A stretch of DNA of 64,000 nt from Adiantum capillus-veneris (lineage: Eukaryota > Streptophyta > Polypodiopsida > Polypodiales > Pteridaceae): the NCBI GenBank assembly GCA_014529385.2, contig CM043964.1:132695920-132759919 (forward strand), written 5' to 3'. Both the position numbers and the translations under genes were made by a program. Below the pieces are notes generated by a model that was given only the letters and a program-made list of their open reading frames with translations, was not told the origin of the DNA and searched no databases. Positions within the stretch are counted from its first letter, which is position 1. The number at the start of each line of letters is the position of its first letter. Positions 55,762-64,000 of the stretch are shown here, piece after piece.

Positions 55762-58030
55762 AATTATGTGGAGCTTCTATTGTGACTATACTAGTCAATT
55801 TGTAAACAAAATCTTTTTTGTATCTTCCTTTGTTTTATGTAATTTATAGTTATTATTCAAATCCATGTGTTGTACATCCTCTTGACTTTTGGTGTTTATC
55901 AACACCACAATCCTATGAGATTTTCACTTTATTTACTAACCACACACCTCAATTTTTCCCACTTTAGGTGGAAAATTGCCAAATTACATGAATTTAGTCG
56001 ATTTGGAGATTCCCATAATGTGAGATTTTTACCAAAATACCTAATATGGTCTTATATCATAGTCCCAGAGTAGAGTAACAAATTCTACTTGGTGTTTTGA
56101 AGATGTCGTCATCACAAACATGATCCTAAGCATGCATACTAAATTTGTGCACAATAAAAAGAAAAATAGTCTTACATAACAAAAAAATTGCTGATTAAAA
56201 TGCATTTACATTTTCTTACTCTATTGTAGCATCGACAAGGTTTATATTATCCTTAAGCTGTGTTCCTTGCATCCATCTAGCATATTCAAAAGGATAGTTT
56301 TTGTATTTAATAAGATATCGTCGGGATAATCTTACCATGTCTTAGCACCTTGTCTTTATGTAGTAGTATGGATCCGTCTCAACTATACTCATTAGTAGAG
56401 CAAAGATCTTTCCATGTACCTTAAGTAGCAAGGAACTTTTCGGTTTTCCCTCAAGGATCGTGAAAGGTGCCTTCTGATAGCCTCCAATTTTGTCATAAAA
56501 AAGGCTAGAAGATGCAAGTTAATGATAGCATGGCATTATTTTTACCAGTGCTTCTTGGCATCTATGCATATGTGTACCCTTGTTTTTATGAAATTTTTCA
56601 CCATATTATTTATCCCAAAACATATCATGCAAGTCATCCATAAAAACTCTCTCTTTTTTCTTTGTAAAGTGGAAAACCATGGGTCATGTGTGCACACAAA
56701 TGAAAGGCTATAGCCTAAACTTTTTAACCTTTGTACACCTTTTAAATTATGGAATAAAGAGAAAAAGGAGAAGAGTGTCATGTGATTTGGGAGGTTGGGA
56801 AGTTGAAGGTGGTTACACTTTTGTCTTCCTTTATCAACCAATTTGCACAGCTCATTTCTCTTTCTCCAATTGGCACAACTCTCTTCCTGCTTCTTGTTCT
56901 TTCTCTTGTACACCTTTTAAATTATGAAATAAAGAAAAAAAAGAGAAGAGTGTCATGTGATTTGGGAGGTTGGGAAGTTGGAGGTGGTTACACTTTTGTC
57001 TTCCTTTATCGACCAATTTGCACAGCTCATTTCTCTTTCTCCAATTGGAACAACTCTCTTCCTGCTTCTTGTTCTTTCTCTTGTGTGCTTTCTTGCAATA
57101 TCCATGGAGAGTGAAGGAGAGGATGAGGATGAGGATGGCTTTCATGACCATTTTTTTTGTGTGTCATAGCATAGCATAGTCCTTTCATTTGTGTGTGTGC
57201 ATGTCTATGGGCGTTCTTGAGAGAAGAGAGAGAAGGTGTATGTGTATGGCTGTTTCTTGAGAGCAATTCCTGCAGTTCTTATCGCTAGTAGGAGCCAAGC
57301 TCCTTGCATATACTTTGCAAGATTGAACATGGTTCTATGTGTTTTATGAGTGCTTGGAAGGAAACATTCACCTGGTGCTTCAAAGTCTATCTTTGTAGGC
57401 ACCTATTGACTTTGAGCAATATCTGGGATTTTACCTTGTTGACTCAAAATCTATCTGAGATTTTACAATTTTGACCGATTGATATACATTGTACCCTGTT
57501 TTTTTCTAACATGGCTCGAAAAAGGATAAAATTTTCCTCTTTCTTTCTCTTACTCTCTTGCATCTTGCTGAAATTGATCATGAAACTGCTACCTTGAGAA
57601 CCCAAATATCTAAACATGATTAGTTTTAAATTAATTTCCTTTGCAACTCCTTGATTACTTCTCTCCCCTCATATCAACTTTTGGCCTCGAACTAATCTAG
57701 CAACTCAATGTATAGTTTTATTTAAACATCCCTTTTCAAAACCTAAGAATGGTCTATAGTCTAGTTTCATGATCATCTAGTCTATGGTAATAAGTAAATG
57801 AACTTGAGCATGCCTAGGCTATAAAATTATAATTGCAGACTGACTTACTAATCCACAGCATAATGAAATTATTCAATGAAAAAATTTAAAGCATAGCAGC
57901 ATGCATTCATGAAATCATCATCAAAATAGGACAAGCATGCATACTATTGCAGTTATATGCATGCAGATGCAGCTAAAATGCCCATGCAAATTTCCCAATA
58001 ACCCAAGTTTGATACAAAATTCCAAAATAA
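55762..58030. other. Non-coding stretch with a 175-bp tandem duplication
   Basis: No gene is recognised. A segment with GTACACCTTTTAAATTATG, GAGTGTCATGTGATTTGGG and CACTTTTGTCTTCC occupies 56,733-56,907 and again 56,908-57,083, with few differences. It produces paired open frames on both strands that are artefacts of the duplication. Confidence 0.75.
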
Positions 58031-58090
58031 CTAGGGGTCTACATTTCTCTCCCACTGTAATGTGAAGTCGTCCTCGACGAACAAAAATAT
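58031..58090 (-). mobile_element. Gypsy 3'-end scrap (end of pol, purine tract, LTR start)
   Basis: Read on minus: GTTCGTCGAGGACGAC, CATTACAGTGGGAGAGAAA, then TGTAGACCCCTAG. A GTCGAGGACGAC text followed by a purine tract and TG is a common end of plant gypsy interiors; the 18.7-kb element shows the same arrangement. The LTR would extend to lower coordinates, but its other end is not visible, and no pol coding is found upstream. Confidence 0.45.
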
Positions 58091-58552
58091 CTGCTACACT
58101 TCATTACTTCAAAACTTCAGTTCCCTAGCTCTGCAACTACACTTCACTGCTATTGCTAAAAATAGCTCTCTTCCCTCCTTAAATACGAACGCCCTCATGA
58201 GCACAACCTAAAACCAACACACCAAAACTAACTGTATTATTGTCTTTTCTCATTTAACACATTACAACATCATACTTTTTCAACATCTTAGTCAAGTAAT
58301 AACATAGTCAATGATAAATTAATAAGCACTAGACATAACATAATAAACCAACTGGCACTAGTAAATCTATATACTCACACTAACAGCTTTTATAAAGATC
58401 TACCAATCAAAAGCCCTAACCTCCCCAATAGGCAACTTATCAGTAAATAATAAAAGAGATTAATTATTAAAATAACTATAACCTATCCTAATCCAGACAA
58501 TAATTTGTCACCTTTAATAACAAGAAAAACTCCCTTCCATGCTGCTAAATCT

Positions 58553-58822
58553 TGGGGATTTTATATTTGCGAGCTTTCATTTCAAGCTTTTGCAATTGAA
58601 ACATTATTTTTGAGCTTTTTAACGCTTGTATTACATTAACAATATCTTCAAATATTAGTGTGGCATGAGAAAAGTCTACATTAGATTGTGCATTCAATCA
58701 CCAAACAATCAAATGTAACATGTATGCATGTCTTTGCTTATGGGAATGTATGCTCATGTACATCTTTTATTAGCTTGAAATGTCCTTATAAAATGCACCA
58801 TTGCTAATTAAGTTTGATTGAA
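58553..58822 (+). repeat. Dispersed repeat, copy 2 (mate at 13,258-13,532)
   Basis: It shares GGGGATTTTATATTTGCGAGC, GTGGCATGAGAAAAGTC, GCATGTCTTTGCTT and GCACCATTGCTAATTAAG in the same order and spacing as copy 1. Confidence 0.75.
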
Positions 58823-59451
58823 GATCATATTTTGAAAAGTACCAAAGAATATATCTACCATAATCTCAAAGTAACTTAGCAAATGAACTCAACAAACCTC
58901 AAAACCAAATTACATTCCAAGTAGCATGATATGCATTCCCTTGTCAATGGTGTATATATGCACAAGAACTAGAGTTAAGGGCATTGGACCAACAAGCTTC
59001 ATCATTGAAATATTCTTGGTCATACCCTTGTTGGGCATATCTTGCAATGAGTGTATGTCAAGAGACGGAATCCAAAGGCGAATGTCCTCAAGAACTCTTG
59101 GTCATACCCTTGTTGGGCATATCTTGCAATGAATGTATGTCAAGAGACCGAATCTAGAGGCGAATCTCCCCAAGAACTTTTTAAGCTTTTTGATAAACAC
59201 CACGTTTGGCATGCAAGTCATCCAAGGCATTGCCAAGAAATTGGTTTCTTTTCAGTGGTTCCAAACTAGCTATATCATATTCCTATATCAACATCTTTCC
59301 TAAGGCATCCATTGGAAGCTGCTCACAGCTTCCAAGCCATACCCTTGTTGGGCATATTCTACAATCAGTGTGTGTCAAGAGACTGCATCCTAGAAACGAA
59401 CCTCCTCAAACACTTTTTTGTGCTTTCCATTGGAAGTTGCCCATAGCTTCC

Positions 59452-59455
<4 letters not shown>
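58823..59455. other. Non-coding stretch with short repeated text
   Basis: The segment CTTGGTCATACCCTTGTTGG, GCATATCTTGCAATGA.TGTATGTCAAGAGAC and GGCGAAT occurs at about 59,018-59,085 and 59,097-59,167, and a third diverged copy at about 59,337-59,405. No gene is recognised. Confidence 0.7.

Positions 59456-59540
<85 letters not shown>
59456..59540. repeat. (GA)42 microsatellite
   Basis: Pure GA run; a (TG)10 run follows at 59,616-59,637. Confidence 0.97.
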
Positions 59541-59542
<2 letters not shown>

Positions 59543-60084
59543 ATACACAACCCTTTTCCTCTATGATGAAAGCTTTGGGACCTACTTGTATCATTTTTCT
59601 TTGTGACTTGTCATCTGTGTGTGTGTGTGTGTGTGTGGGATGCTTAAACTATCGTGATATATTTATTTTTTCTCCTACACAACTAGGGACTCACCTAGGG
59701 ACCCTGCCCTTGGTCATGGTAGTACTAGATATGACTTGTCCACCTACAAAATGCACTGTGAGTTCATATCTCTCCAAGTGCTATAACTTCCTTGCAATCA
59801 ATACATGTGTCTCTTTAATATATGTACATGCATATTTCAATCCACAAGAATTGTTTGGTTTTTAACCATAGTGCTCTTCAATATGTTGGAAGCCACCAAT
59901 ATCTATCCATTGTCCCTGCAAGTACACGTTTGTGTGTTTTTCCTTTTAACCCCAATATTCCACAGTTCTAGTCTCTTAAATTGAAAGGCTAGTTATAGTT
60001 GTTATTTTCACACATAGAAACTTTGACCAAGGAGATTCTCGATCCCCCTTCTCTCAACATGCTAGTACACAATGACATAGCATG

Positions 60085-60215
<131 letters not shown>

Positions 60216-60941
60216 ATTTATCCCATAGATACATTATGCTATTGGTCAGATGCGCACATCATCACATCAATTAGTGGTTGAGACTTGCATATTTAGGATA
60301 ATACATCAAATATGTCATTGTACGGTATACTATGAGATACAAGTCTTCTTTCATTGATTATTCAGAGAGGGACTTGGACCCTTGTCTAGAGTCATGAGAA
60401 ATCCGGATCCAAGATGCCTCGGGTTGTTGTTGATAGATTTGCACAGACACAGGGAGAGTCTCTTGATAAGATCAGGCAGTGGGAGACATTCACAGAGGGA
60501 GATCACTAACTTCTTTAAAGAAGGGACTCAACAGTCAGATGAACAAGTTTCACAACAGACTTCATAGCCCACCTATATTAGAGGTATATTAGTTGACACA
60601 GAAATGGATCTCGGGAGATCTAGACGTCCATGTCTACAAGGGTGACCACGAAATCAACGGAAGCTCCATGAAAGGATCGGGACTATCCTAGCATGACATG
60701 GGAGATGCTCAATACGACTATTTACAGAGGTGGACATTGAGGATGCTCTTCAGTGAGATGGATGCAATACTTTCTCTGACAATGAGGGAATCCTCATAAA
60801 TTGATGATGATGATGATTTGGTTTTTCACTTTAGCTCATTTTTATTTTTATTTCGTGCCTAGGCATTGTATTAGATCCACCAAGATTGTATCAAGTTGGT
60901 CTCATAGGTCAATTATGCATTTTGAAGATTTTTAATATAAC

Positions 60942-61075
<134 letters not shown>

Positions 61076-61170
61076 ATCACTAATTCATCAGTCTTGATCG
61101 AGAGGTTCTAAGCACAAATATGGCAAGGTTTTTCACTGCACCAATATTGGAAAAATTGATTGCACCACAT

Positions 61171-61450
61171 CTATCTGATAAGCACAAAACTATACAAGAA
61201 ACCAACACAATCCTTAGCTTTTAGAATGACCTCGAGGCCCTTGAATGAAATCCCATTGAGCTTGCAACTATCAAGCCGGACAATTCCCATACATGCCTCC
61301 CGCTTGGTAGTATTCGACAAACCCGCCATGACAAACCCGCCAGCACCTTGTGTATTCAACTATGAATCATCAGTGAACTCCAGGACTGCCACAATATTAA
61401 CATTGGGATTACTGTCCAGCCACTCTCAAAGCTCGCCCTGATCACAGCTA
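61171..61450 (-). pseudogene. Unidentified coding relic with two in-frame stops
   Basis: On minus a single frame runs DQGEL, stop, EWLDSNPNVNIVAVLEFTDDS, stop, LNTQGAGGFVMAGLSNTTKR and on to 61,171. The stops are TGA (about 61,430) and TAG (about 61,366). The flanking residues form a continuous protein-like text with strand-turn-strand character (VAVLEFTDDS, GAGGFVMAG). It has a faint RNase H-like look (FTDxS...G.GG), but I cannot assign it. Confidence 0.35.
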
Positions 61451-61543
61451 GGAGAAGCTGAAAGTTTGTCATCTTTGTGATGGGGGGCCATTAACTATTG
61501 CCATTAATTTAACGCATTAGCGGAGATCGTCGTGGACAGACAA

Positions 61544-61560
61544 TGTGTGTGTGTGTGTGT
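61544..61560. repeat. (TG)8 microsatellite
   Basis: Short TG run. Confidence 0.9.
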
Positions 61561-61824
61561 GCTATATTGCTGCTGCAATGTCAACATTGCTAGTGCATTC
61601 ACCCCAACATGGATAGGTTTGGAGATTAGCCACCTGCAATACGGATAGACAGGTTTGGAAAGCCGCACACAAAGACGAAGGGGCACAGTGCAGGTGGAAG
61701 AAGTAAGCTAGCTTGGTGAGGGCTTTGACACATATCTTCAATCACCCACATTGGTGTTGATAGTATATACTTATATGTATCCAGACTAATCCATAATCAA
61801 CAAGGAAAAAAAAAAGGAAAAAAA

Positions 61825-61885
61825 GGGGGCCGAAGCCCCCCATCATTCGCATGCAATGGGGGCTGAGCCAGCCCCCCTTTTTTTT
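61825..61885. repeat. Double GC hairpin with T run
   Basis: GGGGGCCGAAGCCCCCC and then GGGGGCTGAGCCAGCCCCCC are two adjacent perfect inverted repeats, and the second is followed by eight T. Related GGGGG...CCCCCC plus T-run texts occur at 63,046-63,073 and 63,276-63,301. Confidence 0.85.
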
Positions 61886-61943
61886 GCATGCTATGATGCA
61901 ACACTAACCGACACCACCCTTGCGACCATGACAATCGTCAACC

Positions 61944-62315
61944 TTGGTGCAATTCGAGTTGTTGCCACACCACATACCAGCAAGCATCAATGCTGCAGCT
62001 CCCATCCTTGTAGTCAATGGAGCTGAAGGCATTCATAGCAATACCACTGTGATAACAGATAGCAATAATGATAGCATATCACCTCATGCCAGAATTGTGG
62101 TGCCATTGCAAGTCCATGATGAATATACTTACATCATAGGTTTGCTTGAGGATGTAGTTCAACTAGCTGCATGTGACACTAATCACCCCCAGCTAGTCTA
62201 CCAAGTCTTGGCACTGATCGACTGCATTGGCCTGGGCTCCCTACAGAACACGAGTATAAAAATCTCTCTGCTAGCTATGCATGTCGTCAAGATTCCCTCA
62301 ATCATCACCTGCTGA
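61944..62315 (+). pseudogene. Unidentified open frame, possibly a coding relic
   Basis: A 123-codon plus-strand frame has balanced, protein-like composition (INAAAPILVVNGAEG, ARIVVPLQVHDEYTYIIG, LVYQVLALIDCIGLGSLQ) unlike the simple-sequence frames nearby. It lacks an ATG at its start and I recognise no family. It may be chance. Confidence 0.25.
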
Positions 62316-63519
62316 AAACATTGTAGAGATTCTTGCTAAAAAGGGCGTTGTCAAGCTGCAAGCATCGGTGATTTTTCAATGGGGAGGCTCTAGCACCCCC
62401 TTTGTTTCCCAGAACTTTACATTTTTCCGCGAAAGTATTATGTTTTGTATTTCTATAAATGCTTTCTCTTGGGGAACCACTTTGTCGCCCTCACCGCCAT
62501 TGCTCCCTTGCTTGCACTAGCAAATGCTTTTCCCTCCCTACCAAGCTCTTGAAATCTCTTGCACCTGCACACCATATTAGTGTACATGCAAACAGATCAT
62601 GTGTACTGAGCTCTACAACGTACGTACTTGATTTTTTGAGTGATTGATAAGTATAGACACACTTTAGCAGCCAAACATGAATTAAGCTCAAGAGACCAGG
62701 GATCCGAGAATTCAGAGAAAAAGATCTACATGATGCATGTGTATCCCATTACTAAAATAAATTGGAGAGAACCAATGGCTCCGAGGTGTGTCGGTACTAG
62801 CACTCTCTCTTTAGTTTCCTATAAGAAGAGAAAGACATTTGTTGCATGTGTGCTATGCACTAATGTTGTGTGTACACCAATGTGAAAGGTCACGCACACA
62901 CAAAAATCATTTGAAACGCCTTCAAGATGCAAGAATTGGTGATTGCATTTGGAGATGTGCCCTCGTTTGTTACCTGTCAAAAACAGTACAAATCCTGTTT
63001 TCTTTGCATTGTCTATCACTTGACAATGCATATGGCAAAAAAGAAGGGGGTAATGGAGCCCCCCCCTTTTTTTCCTCCATAGCCTTTATGCACATATGCA
63101 TTGCCAAGCAAAACATTTATCATTTTAGTTTCTTTCTTTGTTTGCATACTTGTATCCTACAATTGCTTTGAGAAGTGAAATACTGTCATAAAGGTTATGC
63201 CTACTCCTATCCTACAATACAAACACACAAATGTATAGAAAAAGGGGAGGTTAGAGACCTCGAACATCCGCATGTGGGGGGCTTAATCCCCCCTTTTTTT
63301 CAAGTTTGTGTGTATCTCTTTCCAGTTGAACGACACTTTTTGGATTTTGATAAGCTTTTGGGTTTCCTTTTTTCTATCCAATGAAGGTAGAGTGGGTTGT
63401 TTTGAAAGTTTTATGCTAAAACAAAGGAAACTCTGTCCATTTTTTTATGTTTTTTATACTTCAAATAATTTTTTGGTTTTGACAAATCTCTATATCTTGA
63501 TTTTTTAATTATATTGTTT
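62316..63519. other. Non-coding stretch
   Basis: No gene is recognised. Two GGGGG...CCCCC inverted repeats with T runs lie at 63,046-63,073 and 63,276-63,301. Other open frames are short. Confidence 0.65.
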
Positions 63520-63880
63520 CTACAGTGTATTTAATGATTCCTTAAAAAATATATTATTTTTGTTATCTACTTTCAATCATTGTGTCAAAATTGAGTATAG
63601 CATAAGAGTTATTGAGCTCTCTGATCATCTGCTGCATGCGGATGATTAGAGAGCTCAAACACATACTATACACAAAAATAAAATAAAATTGATTTAAAGT
63701 GTATTTAATTGGAGCCTTGAGAAGTAGATTAGTTTTGTTGTCTATTTTAAACTATCATCTCAAAATTACATAAAACATATGAGTTGTTGAGCTCTGTGAT
63801 CATCCCCTTGCAAACGGATGACTAAAGAGCTCAAACACCTATTATTCACTAACTAATAATGAGAAATGGGTCTTTGGAAA
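63520..63880. repeat. Tandem 175-bp unit, each with a GAGCTC-ended hairpin
   Basis: GTGTATTTAAT, TTTTGTT.TCTA.TTT and GAGTT.TTGAGCTCT recur 175 bp apart. Each unit contains an inverted repeat: GAGCTCTCTGATCATC paired with GATGATTAGAGAGCTC (63,614-63,656), and a weaker version at 63,789-63,832. Both are followed by AAACAC.TA.TA. Confidence 0.85.
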
Positions 63881-64000
63881 CGTGTTTTTATTTTCTATTG
63901 TGTTTTTACTATTTGAACATCCTTAATCTCTTGTGTAAGTCTTAATGATAAAGGTGGAGAGGTGTTTTTTTTAAGGCTGTGGCAATATTAAGGCTATGGT

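Noticed and set aside
60382-60567. Short frame with HRHRESLLIRSGSG text
   Set aside because: Neighbouring frames are equally open and none has a recognisable motif.

Overview
The window is nuclear DNA of a land plant with a large, repeat-choked genome. The evidence is Ty3/gypsy and Ty1/copia remnants, a CACTA transposase with plant-type DUF4218/DUF4216 modules, GT-AG introns, very long AG/CT microsatellites and very low gene density. The gypsy pol type (tandem integrase zinc fingers) and the DUF7869-like gene make me lean towards a seed-free plant such as a fern, but the sequence alone does not settle this. No intact, conventional host gene is visible. Almost every coding stretch is a mobile-element gene or a decayed relic. 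LAYOUT: 1-1.33 kb holds a CACTA (En/Spm) transposase relic on the minus strand. 1.36-4.74 kb is a truncated minus-strand gypsy element (RT C-terminus, RNase H, two zinc fingers, integrase and, unusually, a retropepsin after the integrase). 4.8-13.5 kb is mostly non-coding, with AG/CT microsatellites and small tandem duplications. 13,812-20,300 is a structurally complete LTR retrotransposon (two about 1.6 kb LTRs, PBS, PPT, perfect 5-bp TSD TACGC) with a decayed pol, inserted into a minus-strand coding relic. 20,755-21,877 is a divergent member of a TIR transposon family, and a copia scrap follows at about 22.06 kb. 24.4-53 kb is dominated by a satellite-like repeat built on an 18-bp core (AAGGTCCACCACTTGTCC). 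The core lies in one orientation at 24.4-30.2 kb and in the opposite orientation at 33.3-53 kb. Three further TIR elements of about 1.33 kb (CACTA-G termini, TTAA duplications) sit inside this region. EMBEDDED GENES: Reading minus from 39,449 to 30,731 I can assemble one spliced gene of about 1,360 codons. It joins a ParB/DGQHR-like domain, a DNA-methyltransferase-like domain, a SET domain and an FCP1/HAD-like phosphatase domain. All three intron phases match, yet nine in-frame stop codons interrupt the first three exons, with no frameshift there. A TIR element is inserted in exon 4, and one frameshift lies beyond it. Divergently, at 53,058-55,761 plus, lies a gene with a DUF7869-like, possibly DDE/RNase H-fold domain (D...D...E/D), damaged by two frame changes and one stop. 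Both genes start just after a splice acceptor that follows satellite DNA, and they face away from each other across about 13.6 kb of that satellite. My working hypothesis is that 24-56 kb is a decayed giant mobile element, or a cluster of them, carrying a transposase candidate and a multidomain chromatin/DNA-modifying protein. 55.8-64 kb is again mostly non-coding, with long CT/GA tracts, a gypsy 3'-end scrap, a short coding relic and several inverted-repeat hairpins.
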